From assembly GCA_944321165.1 (NCBI GenBank), contig CALUKE010000007.1, forward strand, positions 67,961-131,960: a stretch of DNA of 64,000 bases. The letters are read 5' to 3'. Below, in pieces: positions 55,558 through 63,651 of the stretch. The first letter of the stretch is position 1. Every line of letters starts with the position of its first letter. Under the pieces are notes generated by a model. It saw only the letters and a program-made list of their open reading frames with translations. It was not told the DNA's origin and did no database searches. This DNA comes from an uncultured Odoribacter sp. GTDB taxonomy: Bacteria > Bacteroidota > Bacteroidia > Bacteroidales > Marinifilaceae. Both the position numbers and the translations under genes were made by a program.

Positions 55558-56445
55558 TCAGGCTTCTGGTAGGTTCTTGGCTAAAATATCAATCAAACGG
55601 TTCATTTCGTCCGTCCAATCTTCGTTCAAGGGATCGATTTGGACAACTTCCCCATCGATTTCCCGGGCAATGGCTTCGGCATTGCTGACATCGAACTGGC
55701 TCTGTATAAAAATCAGGTGTATATTTTTCTCTCGAGCCAGATCGATGATCTTTTTTAGATGGGCCGGGTTGGGTTCTTTTCCCTCTTCTTCGATGGATAT
55801 CTGTTCCAGTCCGTAGTCGGCTGCAAAATAGGTCAATGCCGGATGATAAATCAGAAATATCTTGTCTTTTTTATGGTTTAACACTTCCTGTGCCCGTTTG
55901 GCAATTCGGTTGATTTTTTCAAGCAAAAGAGAATAATTCTGCTGAAAAATCGCCTGCTGTTCCGGATATTTCTCCGACAGAACCTGATAGGCTGTATTGG
56001 CCATTTCCCGGGCATAGACTGGAGACAGCCAGATATGCGGATCGACTCCGCTGTGGGGATGAGATTCGTCGTGTGTATGTCCGCAACTGCCGGGAATCAA
56101 CGAAAACTCCTCGGAATGGTTGATGACCTGTATCTCTTGGCGGTTGGCCAGCACCGGATAGAGGTGGGTCTGTTCGAAAGGCAGATAACCGATGGTAAAG
56201 CAGAGATCACTGTCGTAAAGTTTTTTTAACTGGGCGGTGTTCAGATCACAACTGGCGGGATTCATGCCAGGAGGAATCATTACGTTGACTTGTAAATAAT
56301 CGCCGGCAATTTGTTCTATCAGGTATTTCTGCGGCAGGATGCTGACGCTAACGATTCGCGATTTTTCGGATTTTTGTTGGCAGGAGGTGTGCAGCAGGCT
56401 GATTGTCACTAACAACAGATATATGTGTAATTTTTTAATAATCAT
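55558..56445 (-). CDS. ZnuA-like metal-binding lipoprotein
   Basis: The 295 residues start with a lipoprotein signal (LLLVTISLLHTSC). The cluster-A-1 fold shows SILPQKYLIEQIAGDYLQVN, VMIPPGMNPASCDL, a His-rich loop (CGHTHDESHPHSGVDPHIWL), FLIYHPALTYFAADYGLEQI and LIFIQSQFDVSNAEAIAREI. His in DPHIW and HPALTYF are metal ligands; the His/Asp-rich loop favours zinc. It is the first gene of the minus-strand importer and is divergent from the asnA leader with about 65 bp between the start codon and the asnA -33 box. Confidence 0.92.
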   Translation of the reverse strand: MIIKKLHIYLLLVTISLLHTSCQQKSEKSRIVSVSILPQKYLIEQIAGDYLQVNVMIPPGMNPASCDLNTAQLKKLYDSDLCFTIGYLPFEQTHLYPVLANRQEIQVINHSEEFSLIPGSCGHTHDESHPHSGVDPHIWLSPVYAREMANTAYQVLSEKYPEQQAIFQQNYSLLLEKINRIAKRAQEVLNHKKDKIFLIYHPALTYFAADYGLEQISIEEEGKEPNPAHLKKIIDLAREKNIHLIFIQSQFDVSNAEAIAREIDGEVVQIDPLNEDWTDEMNRLIDILAKNLPEA

Positions 56446-56511
56446 GCTTTTATAAAAATATGTAATAAATATTGTTTGTGTTATTTAGATTGGGTAAAGA
56501 TAATGGAAATA

Positions 56512-56542
56512 ATTGTGATTTAAAATTTTTGTGTTACATTTG
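56512..56542 (+). promoter_or_regulatory. asnA: Promoter of the asnA leader
   Basis: ATTG (56512-56515), 19 bases, then TACATTTG (56535-56542) closely match TTTG-N19-TAnnTTTG. Transcription would start near 56550, just before the leader peptide start, so the leader RNA is about 150 nt to the end of the terminator. Confidence 0.7.
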
Positions 56543-56555
56543 TGCGCAGGAATAA

Positions 56556-56642
56556 ATGAATATGGCACTTTTTAATAATAATAATATCAACCTGAATAAT
56601 AATTGCAATGATCGACTGTTGCAAAGGGGAGGTTATTATTGA
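56556..56642 (+). CDS. Asn-rich leader peptide of asnA
   Basis: A 28-codon ORF starts at ATG 56556 (or ATG 56562) and stops with TGA at 56640-56642. Ten of the 28 residues are Asn (positions 2, 7-10, 12, 14-16, 18), including runs of four and three. The order is MNMALFNNNN-I-N-L-NNN-C-N-D, then RLLQRGGYY. The gene is immediately upstream of a terminator and the asparagine synthetase gene, so it is a regulatory peptide that measures charged tRNA-Asn. Asn runs could also arise from AT-rich drift, but their order and the overlapping RNA structures argue against this. Confidence 0.85.
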   Translation: MNMALFNNNNINLNNNCNDRLLQRGGYY

Positions 56643-56697
56643 TTAAAAAGATAGAATAGGAATACAGGAAGCCTCTCCGCCAAGGAGGGGCTTTTTT
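56619..56697 (+). promoter_or_regulatory. asnA: Antiterminator/terminator switch of the asnA attenuator
   Basis: The terminator is AAGCCTCTCC (56669-56678), loop GCCAA, GGAGGGGCTT (56684-56693) and a T-run to 56697. Its 5' arm CCTCTCC (56672-56678) can instead pair, over seven positions with one G-U, with GGGGAGG (56626-56632) inside the end of the leader ORF. A TTGCAA/TTGCAA hairpin (56603-56608 with 56619-56624) may act as a pause or 1:2 stem. A ribosome stalled at Asn codons leaves GGGGAGG free and prevents termination; a ribosome at the stop codon covers it and allows termination. Confidence 0.8.
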
Positions 56698-56732
56698 GTT
56701 GGAATACACTGAAACACTAAATTTTTATACTT

Positions 56733-57770
56733 ATGAAACAATTGTTTTTACCGAAAGATTATCATTCGTCTTTGGATGTATGGCAAACAGAAAAAGCCAT
56801 CAAGTTTATCAAGGATACGTTCCAACTGGCTTTGGCGGCAGAATTGAAATTGCGGCGGATTACCGCTCCGATTGTTGTCCCTTCCGGAATGGGGCTGAAT
56901 GATAACTTGAACGGAACGGAACAGCCTGTCAGTTTCGAAGCCCGGGTATTGTCTGGTCGCCGGGCAGAGATCGTTCAGTCGTTGGCCAAATGGAAACGTT
57001 ATGCCTTGTGGCGTCATCATATCCGGCCGGGGATGGGAATCTATACGGATATGAACGCTTTGCGTCCGGATGAAACCATCGATAATATCCATTCGGTGTA
57101 TGTAGACCAGTGGGACTGGGAAAAAGTGATTACTCCGGAAGAACGGACTCCTGAACGTTTGCAACTGTGTGTGGAACGGATTTATGCGGCGTTGAAACGG
57201 ACGGAGTTTTTGCTGAGTGAACAGTTCCCGGTGTTACATCCTTTTTTACCGGATCAGATTCATTTTATGCATGCGGAGGAATTGAGAAGGCGTTATCCCG
57301 ATTTGTCGGCCAAAGAGAGGGAAAATCGAATTGCGAAGGAGTATGGAGCCGTTTTTATTCGTGGTATCGGTGGAGTCCTTGCTGACGGTACGCTTCATGA
57401 TGACCGTTCGCCGGATTATGATGACTGGTCGACGATCGCTTCGGATGGCTTGATGGGGCTAAATGGAGATATTATTGTCTGGAATCCTGTTTTGCAGTCG
57501 GCTTTCGAGATTTCTTCCATGGGAATACGGGTGAATCGGGAAGCATTGGAGAGGCAGTTGAAAATAAGAGGAACGGAAGAGCGGAAGCAATTGTATTTTC
57601 ATTCTTTATTGCTGGAGGACAAATTACCGCAGACCATGGGTGGCGGAATCGGACAGTCCCGTCTTTGTATGCTGCTGTTGCAGAAATGCCATATTGGTGA
57701 AGTACAGGCGGGATTGTGGCCGGAGGAGGTGATGCGGGAGTGTGAACAGGCCGGAGTATTCCTGTTTTAA
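56733..57770 (+). CDS. asnA: Aspartate-ammonia ligase (asparagine synthetase A)
   Basis: The 345 residues match AsnA throughout: SLDVWQTEKAIKFIKDTFQL, APIVVPSGMGLNDNLNG, RAEIVQSLAKWKRYALWRHH, GMGIYTDMNALRPDE, SVYVDQWDWEKVI and the ATP-binding C terminus LPQTMGGGIGQSRLCMLLLQ. The enzyme is related to class II aspartyl-tRNA synthetases and makes Asn from Asp, ammonia and ATP. The gene lies directly behind the Asn-codon attenuator and is followed by its own terminator. It is a single-gene transcription unit controlled by Asn supply. Confidence 0.97.
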   Translation: MKQLFLPKDYHSSLDVWQTEKAIKFIKDTFQLALAAELKLRRITAPIVVPSGMGLNDNLNGTEQPVSFEARVLSGRRAEIVQSLAKWKRYALWRHHIRPGMGIYTDMNALRPDETIDNIHSVYVDQWDWEKVITPEERTPERLQLCVERIYAALKRTEFLLSEQFPVLHPFLPDQIHFMHAEELRRRYPDLSAKERENRIAKEYGAVFIRGIGGVLADGTLHDDRSPDYDDWSTIASDGLMGLNGDIIVWNPVLQSAFEISSMGIRVNREALERQLKIRGTEERKQLYFHSLLLEDKLPQTMGGGIGQSRLCMLLLQKCHIGEVQAGLWPEEVMRECEQAGVFLF

Positions 57771-57783
57771 CCGATAAAAAGTG

Positions 57784-57826
57784 AAGAGGGAGTAGTCGGT
57801 TGAGCAACCGTCTACCCCCTCTTTTA
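57784..57826. terminator. Convergent terminator between asnA and the tricorn-like gene
   Basis: AAGAGGG and CCCTCTT enclose inner GTAG/CTAC and CGGTT/AACCG pairs, followed by TTAG on the plus strand. It serves both convergent genes. Confidence 0.8.
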
Positions 57827-57844
57827 GCATATCTTTGCCACAGA

Positions 57845-60800
57845 TTAGATCTCCTTCAGCAGGCTTTCTACAGCGGCTTCCAGCTGTAAATCCCGTCCCT
57901 GCATGGCTGAACCCGGATCATTGGTGACCTTGATGTCCGGTTCCAGTTGCATGTTTTCCAGAATGCGTCCCTGGTTGTCTTTCATGCCTACCTGTGGGAT
58001 ACCGAATACGATGGTCGGGTCCATCAGGGTCTCCCACCATACGGCGGTCATGGTTCCCGGTACCGGCATGCCGATGATTTTTCCTAAGCCCAGTTCTTTG
58101 TAGGCCCAGGGGAAACCGTGGGCATTGCTGTAGTTACTTTCGCTGACCAGTACGGCAGAGGGTTTGTTCCACTGTGTGAAAGGATCCTCGCCGATGAATT
58201 GGCCGCGGGGGACAAATTCCGCATATTTCTTACCGCTCAACAAGTGCAGCAGGTCTTCATGCAGCCAGCCTCCTCCGTTGTAACGGGTATCGACGATGAT
58301 GGCTTTTTTGTTCCGGTATTTTCCCAGTATTTCAGAATAGACTTGGCGGAAGCTGGGACTGTCCATACTTTTTACGTGTACATAACCGATTTTGCCTCCG
58401 GATAATTTTTCAACCATTTCCTGACGCTGTTTTACCCAGCGGTTGTATAACAGTGCGTTTTGGTTGCCATAGCTGGTCGGTTTGATGTATTCGATCCACT
58501 CTTTTTTAGTGGTAGGATCGTAAATGGTCAGCATGACCCGCTTCCCGCTCAGGTTTTCCAGTAGCTGGAAATAATCTTGTCCTTTTTGAATCTCCTGATT
58601 GTTGATTTTCCGGATGATCATGCCGGGTTTGATTTTTTCGCTTGTCAGATCCAGGGGGCCTTTTTCCAGAATTTCTTTGATCTTCAGACCATCGCCGTCG
58701 AAATCCTCATCGTAGAAGGCACCCAGGGCTGCTGTCTGGGAAGAGCTGCCACCTCCCCGGTATTGGGCTCCGGTATGTGAGGCGTTCAGTTCGCCCAGCA
58801 TTTCGCCCAGCATCTCTGCAAAATCGTAGTTGTTGTTGATGTGAGGCAGGAAACGGGCATATTCTTTCTTGTAAAAAGCCCAATCGATGTTGTGGATGGA
58901 CGGATCGTAGAACTTGTCGGTGACTTGTTGCCAGACATGATCGAACAGATAAGCCCGTTCTTCCGGTTTTTTCCATTCAAATTCGGCATTGTAACCCATA
59001 CCTTTCAGTTGGCCTGAGTTCATATCGACTTTGGAGATTTGTCCTCCGGAAAGTAAATAGAGATTTTTACCGTCTTTGTCCATTTGCAAGGCTCCGCCGC
59101 CTTTATTCAGCTTGGACAAAATGCGGGTGCTTCCGTTTTTGAAATCTCTGACCCAAAGGTCATATCCTCCTTCGAAGGCACTCAGATAGTAAAGTTTGGA
59201 AGCATCGTTGGTTAATATGGCATCGCCCAGACGGGAAGAGTTGATGGTCAGGCGAACCATGCGGTCTTCCAAATTCTCGAAGTCGATTTTCATTTCGGGC
59301 AGTTTGTTCTCGTCTGCCTGTTCTTTTTTATCATTGGAAGTATCTCCGTCTTTTTCTCCTTCACTGTCTTTTTCCCCTTTTTTATTTTTCTTGGAGTCCT
59401 GGGCTGCTTTGTCGCTTTTTTTCTCTTTTTTCTTTTCTGCCGCTGCTTTTTCTTCGGCTTCTTTCTTCTTTTGTAATTCTTTGAGTTCTTTGTTCAGGGC
59501 CAGTTCTTCCTTACTCATTTTGAATTCGTCATATGCTTCCGGATCCAGGAACAGGGCATAAATGTCGTATTGTGATCCCCAGCTGCCGTGGCTACGCAAT
59601 CCCTGACGGTCGCTCATCCAGATAATGGCTTTCCCGTTCATCATGAACTTGGGATTCTGGTCGCTGTAACCACTGTTGGTCAGATTGTGGATTTCTCCGC
59701 TGCCGTCGGCTTTTATCAGGGCGATGTCGTTGTGTTGCCAGCCTCCGTGTTCGAAATATTTGGCCAGGATCCACCGTCCGTCGGGAGACCATTGATACCA
59801 TTGGTCACCGTCGGAGTAAGAATAATTGTATTTGGCGGGAAGAACGGTTCTCGATCTTTTGTTTTTCAGATTGATCACTTTGATCTCTGTACGGTTTTCC
59901 AAGTAGGCGATTTCTTTCCCATCGGGAGAGAACGAAGGCTGGAAACAGGCATTTGTTCCCTTGGTGATTTGTTCTTCTTCAATTTCTTTGGCATAGGCAA
60001 AAGATTTGTCGTCTTTGTCTTTGATGCGAGCAACATAGATATTCCAATGTCCATCGCGTTCTCCGGCATATACCAGCGAGCGTCCGTCGGGAGAAAACTC
60101 TACGGAGCGTTCCTGGGCGGCTGTATTGGTAATTCTTTTGGTTGTACCGTATTCGGCATTGGCCACGTATACATCTCCCCGGAGGATAAACGCAAATTCC
60201 TTGCCGTCGGGAGAAAGGGCCAGTTCGGATGCTCCCTGGTTGCGGTTCATTTTGGTCACCGGCGCTTCCATGTTGTCGGCAATGATGCTTACGGATAATT
60301 TTTTCGGTTGTTTGCCGGGTTGAAGGGTATAGATCTCTCCGTTGAAGGAATAGCACAGCACGTCATTGTTCGATTTGGTCAGAAACCGTACCGGGTGCTT
60401 GCTGTGTTTGGTGATTTGCCGGATGTCGGAAGGATTCTTCAGAGACATTTTGCATACATTGAAATCGCCGAAACGTTCACTCAGGAAATAGATGCTTTCA
60501 TCCTGATCGGCAAAAATCGGATTCCGGTCTTCTACCTGTTTGTCGGTAAGGTTGGTGAAGGTTCCGCTGTTCAGGTCGTGAATCCAGATGTCCCGGCATA
60601 CGGAAGATTGATGGTGTTTCCGCCAGTTGTCTTCGTATCCTTTGTAATCATGGTAAACGATTTTGTCTCCTTTTTGGTTGAAACAGATGTTGAAGGCGTC
60701 GAAAGTCAAGAATTGTTCGGGACGGCCTCCGTTGACACTGATTTTATATACCTGTCCGCCACTGGGGAATTGACCGTATGCTGCGTCCGGCATGACATTG

Positions 60801-61183
60801 GAACGGAAGAGAATCGCTTTTCCGTCGGGAGTGAAACATACCGGAATTTCGCTGCCTGAATAATAGGTCAGACGGGTCGGAGTTCCGCCGGTAACCGGTA
60901 CCGTATACAGGTTTAAACCGCCATCCCGGGCTGAGGTAAATGCGATGGTTTTCCCGTCGGGGGACCAGACCGGTTGACTGTCATAAGCCGGATGGGTAGT
61001 TAACTGGGTGGCTTTACCACCTTCACTGCTTACTAAAAAAATGTCTCCCTTGTAACAGAAGGCAATGGTTTTTCCGTCGGGAGAAATGGCTGGATAGCGC
61101 ATCCAAAGCGGAGTTTCCTGGGCCAGCAGCCCGGAAAAGATGAGGGCTAAAAACCCTGTGAGCATGATTTTGATAAGGTTCAT
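57845..61183 (-). CDS. Exported tricorn-like S41 protease with PD40 propeller
   Basis: The 1,112 residues start with a signal peptide (IMLTGFLALIFSGLLAQ). An N-terminal region with WD40-like PD40 repeats (RYPAISPDGKTIAFCYKG, SQPVWSPDGKTIAFTSARDG and others) is followed by a Lys/Glu/Asp-rich low-complexity insert at about 555-630, then a PDZ-like domain (KIKPGMIIRKINNQEIQKGQ) and an S41 catalytic domain (VDTRYNGGGWLHEDLLHLLS, VSESNYSNAHGFPWAY with the likely nucleophile Ser near residue 1020). This is the Bacteroidales periplasmic tricorn-type peptidase. It probably degrades peptides. The length is usual for the family. Confidence 0.92.
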   Translation of the reverse strand: MNLIKIMLTGFLALIFSGLLAQETPLWMRYPAISPDGKTIAFCYKGDIFLVSSEGGKATQLTTHPAYDSQPVWSPDGKTIAFTSARDGGLNLYTVPVTGGTPTRLTYYSGSEIPVCFTPDGKAILFRSNVMPDAAYGQFPSGGQVYKISVNGGRPEQFLTFDAFNICFNQKGDKIVYHDYKGYEDNWRKHHQSSVCRDIWIHDLNSGTFTNLTDKQVEDRNPIFADQDESIYFLSERFGDFNVCKMSLKNPSDIRQITKHSKHPVRFLTKSNNDVLCYSFNGEIYTLQPGKQPKKLSVSIIADNMEAPVTKMNRNQGASELALSPDGKEFAFILRGDVYVANAEYGTTKRITNTAAQERSVEFSPDGRSLVYAGERDGHWNIYVARIKDKDDKSFAYAKEIEEEQITKGTNACFQPSFSPDGKEIAYLENRTEIKVINLKNKRSRTVLPAKYNYSYSDGDQWYQWSPDGRWILAKYFEHGGWQHNDIALIKADGSGEIHNLTNSGYSDQNPKFMMNGKAIIWMSDRQGLRSHGSWGSQYDIYALFLDPEAYDEFKMSKEELALNKELKELQKKKEAEEKAAAEKKKEKKSDKAAQDSKKNKKGEKDSEGEKDGDTSNDKKEQADENKLPEMKIDFENLEDRMVRLTINSSRLGDAILTNDASKLYYLSAFEGGYDLWVRDFKNGSTRILSKLNKGGGALQMDKDGKNLYLLSGGQISKVDMNSGQLKGMGYNAEFEWKKPEERAYLFDHVWQQVTDKFYDPSIHNIDWAFYKKEYARFLPHINNNYDFAEMLGEMLGELNASHTGAQYRGGGSSSQTAALGAFYDEDFDGDGLKIKEILEKGPLDLTSEKIKPGMIIRKINNQEIQKGQDYFQLLENLSGKRVMLTIYDPTTKKEWIEYIKPTSYGNQNALLYNRWVKQRQEMVEKLSGGKIGYVHVKSMDSPSFRQVYSEILGKYRNKKAIIVDTRYNGGGWLHEDLLHLLSGKKYAEFVPRGQFIGEDPFTQWNKPSAVLVSESNYSNAHGFPWAYKELGLGKIIGMPVPGTMTAVWWETLMDPTIVFGIPQVGMKDNQGRILENMQLEPDIKVTNDPGSAMQGRDLQLEAAVESLLKEI

Positions 61184-61592
61184 TTTTTTTATAATTGATG
61201 TTAAATTTATGATTTATATCCGAAACGGCCTTAAAAGTAATGATTTTAACTGTAAAGCGAAATCGGTTGCGGAAGTTTAACGAAAAATTTGGATTTGGAC
61301 TTTGATAAACAAACGGGGCTGTTTAGAATGAATAGTATTCTCCAAACAGCCCCGGGAAACGATATGCTTTTATTTATAGATAATTTTTAGGTAAGGTATA
61401 ATTACAGAGTCTCAACTGAAATAGATATAGTATATTATAGAATATTTTATTTTTGCAAAATAATATGATTATTGTTTAATTTATAAATTAATCTGGATCT
61501 ATATTCAGATTAGGTATTTAAAAATAATAATTTGTATTCATTTTGATTTCATTTGGCAGAAAGCCAGGATATAACGAAATGCGTAAATTCGG
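61184..61592. other. 409-bp gap upstream of the tricorn-like gene
   Basis: No gene was found. The stretch is AT-rich after 61380 and contains the hairpin at 61315-61353. The promoter of the tricorn-like gene must lie here, but no convincing TAnnTTTG box was seen on the minus strand. Confidence 0.6.
61315..61353 (-). terminator. Strong hairpin in the gap, possible minus-strand terminator
   Basis: GGGGCTGTTT and AAACAGCCCC form a perfect 10-bp stem with an inner AGAAT/ATTCT pair. On the minus strand it is followed by GTTTGTTTATC, a weak U-tract. Confidence 0.5.
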
Positions 61593-61865
61593 GTGGATAA
61601 ACATACGACAGTAACTTTTTATCGGATTTATGCTACCCGGAATCGGTGTTACTTGGTTTGGAATGGACATAAAATTGAAGAAGAACTTCGGAAATATCCG
61701 GCTAAGGTTGTAGTGATGAACTGGCAAGGAGAATTGGAAAAGGTATATCAATTGGATAATTTCGCAGATTTTATCATCCCGGATGAAAGGCAAAACCTCA
61801 TTTATGTCGGAGTATATAATGCTGAAATAGAACTTGTTGAAATTCGAAGCTATCCGATGCTTTAG
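61593..61865 (+). pseudogene. C-terminal relic of a six-bladed beta-propeller protein
   Basis: The 90-codon frame starts at GTG 61593 after two in-frame stops. It reads TTVTFYRIYATRNRCYLVWN, KYPAKVVVMNWQGELEKVYQ and DERQNLIYVGVYNAEIELVE. These resemble the final blades of TolB-like or six-bladed propeller proteins found widely in Bacteroidetes. A signal peptide and the earlier blades are missing, so I read it as the stub of a lost gene. A short independent protein is less likely. A terminator follows at once. Confidence 0.55.
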
Positions 61866-61870
61866 GATAA

Positions 61871-61898
61871 AAAAAACGTCCCCGAGAGGACGTTTTTT
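61871..61898. terminator. Convergent terminator after the propeller relic and the acyl-CoA dehydrogenase
   Basis: AAAAAACGTCC and GGACGTTTTTT form a perfect stem with A and T tracts that work on both strands. Confidence 0.9.
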
Positions 61899-61914
61899 AT
61901 TTAATTACTAGATC

Positions 61915-63624
61915 TTACTCCTTTTTGTAGAGTCCCAGTTTGTCCGGGTTGAAGTTGTTGATGAAATCCCAGTGGGCAGCGACTTTTGCCTGACCGTAAT
62001 TGATAAAGATCTCGGCAGATTTTACATATTTATCGCACTTCTGGGCATCCTGCAGCAACAGATAACCGATGATGGTATAACCGGCCATTTCAACTAAACG
62101 GCGGGCATGGAAGTCGGTATACTCCGTATTGGCAACTTCGGCTACTTTGGCGGTGGCGGCTTCCAGTTTTTCGGTCATACATTTCAGGGTATCCCGCAGG
62201 TATTCATGTTCCGGTGCAATTTCCGCTTTTTCATATACTTCCCGGATGTGTTTGGCATATTGTCCGGTAGTGACTCCCCGGATGGCAGCCACGACTTGCA
62301 ACTGAGAGGTTCCTTCGTAGATGTTGGTGATACGGGCATCCCGAACATAACGCTGAATGGGATAGTCTTTCATAAATCCGGATCCTCCGTGAATCTGCAG
62401 GGCATCGTAAGTGATTTCGTTGGCATATTCACTGGCGAAGAGTTTCTGCAGCGGCGTATAGATGTCGGCCAGTTTCTGGTATTCCTTCATTTCGTTGCGT
62501 TCGTCCTTGTCCAGTGCTCTTTCCTTGGAGATGTGATAGTAAGTCTTGTACATATCCACGAAGCGGGCGGTTTCGTAAAGGACGGCACGGATTCCGTGCA
62601 GTTTGGCTTCCATATTGGAAAGCATTTCATAGATGGCCGGGAATTCGATGATGGCTTTACCGAACTGTTTCCGTTCCTGAGCATATTTCAAGCCTTCCCG
62701 GTAGGCTGCTTCGGCGATACCTACCGATTGTGCGCCGATACCCAGACGGGCGGCATTCATCAGGGCCATGACGTATTTGATCAATCCCATTTTCCGCTCG
62801 CCTACCAGTTCGGCCGGAGCATTTTTGAAAACCAATTCGCAGGTCGGAGATCCCTTGATACCCAATTTGTTTTCGATGCGGCGTACGGTCACGGCATTGC
62901 TGGCACGATCGTAAATGAACATGGACAGACCACGGCCATCATTGGTGCCGGGTTCGGAACGGGCCAATACCAGGGAGATATGACCGTCACCGTTGGTGAT
63001 AAAACGTTTCACCCCGTTCAGATACCATTTGCCGTCGGCTTCGTTGAAGGTGGCTTTTAACTGTACGGCCTGCAGGTCGGAACCGGCATCCGGTTCGGTC
63101 AGGTCCATGGCACAGGTCTCGCCGGCACAAACCCGGGGCAGGTATTTCGCTTTCTGCTCTTCGCTGGCAAATTCATTGATCGTTTCTGCACAGTCCTGTA
63201 AGCCCCAGATATTTTGCAATCCGGCATCTGCCCGGGCTACAATCTCAGCAGCCATGATGAACGGAGTGATCGGGAAGTTCAGTCCGTTGTATTTGCGGGG
63301 CAGAGAAATACCGTTCAAACCGGCCTGGTTGATGACATCGATGTTTTGTTGAGTGCCGGCGGCATATTTGACATGACCGTCTATTACCTGAGGTCCTTCG
63401 GCATCGACAGATTCTGCATTTACGGCTACCACGTCTCCGCAGATTTCACCGACAATCTCCAATACCTTGTCGTAATTGTCGAAAGCATCTTCGAAATCAC
63501 GCGGAGCATTGTCGTATAGCTGAGCTTCCGTATAATTACGCTCTTTCAGGGCTACAATCTTTTCCATCAACGGGTGTCCGAGGTGGAATTTTATATCTTC
63601 GTTGTCTGTATAAAAATTAGCCAT
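61915..63624 (-). CDS. Acyl-CoA dehydrogenase (butyryl-CoA dehydrogenase-like)
   Basis: The 569 residues include the acyl-CoA dehydrogenase core: FAMD-type region CAMDLTEPDAGSDLQAVQLK, GVKRFITNGDGHISLVLARS, LGIKGSPTCELVFKNAP, MNAARLGIGAQSVGIAEAAY, DALQIHGGSGFMKDYPIQRY and the catalytic Glu in ITNIYEGTSQLQ. A C-terminal ACDH_C-like helical extension accounts for the greater length than the 380-residue class. It lies 27 bp behind etfA, its electron acceptor, which fits a butyryl-CoA dehydrogenase/Etf system in crotonyl-CoA reduction or fatty-acid oxidation. Confidence 0.93.
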   Translation of the reverse strand: MANFYTDNEDIKFHLGHPLMEKIVALKERNYTEAQLYDNAPRDFEDAFDNYDKVLEIVGEICGDVVAVNAESVDAEGPQVIDGHVKYAAGTQQNIDVINQAGLNGISLPRKYNGLNFPITPFIMAAEIVARADAGLQNIWGLQDCAETINEFASEEQKAKYLPRVCAGETCAMDLTEPDAGSDLQAVQLKATFNEADGKWYLNGVKRFITNGDGHISLVLARSEPGTNDGRGLSMFIYDRASNAVTVRRIENKLGIKGSPTCELVFKNAPAELVGERKMGLIKYVMALMNAARLGIGAQSVGIAEAAYREGLKYAQERKQFGKAIIEFPAIYEMLSNMEAKLHGIRAVLYETARFVDMYKTYYHISKERALDKDERNEMKEYQKLADIYTPLQKLFASEYANEITYDALQIHGGSGFMKDYPIQRYVRDARITNIYEGTSQLQVVAAIRGVTTGQYAKHIREVYEKAEIAPEHEYLRDTLKCMTEKLEAATAKVAEVANTEYTDFHARRLVEMAGYTIIGYLLLQDAQKCDKYVKSAEIFINYGQAKVAAHWDFINNFNPDKLGLYKKE

Positions 63625-63651
63625 ACTTTGAATTTTACAATTTACAATTAA

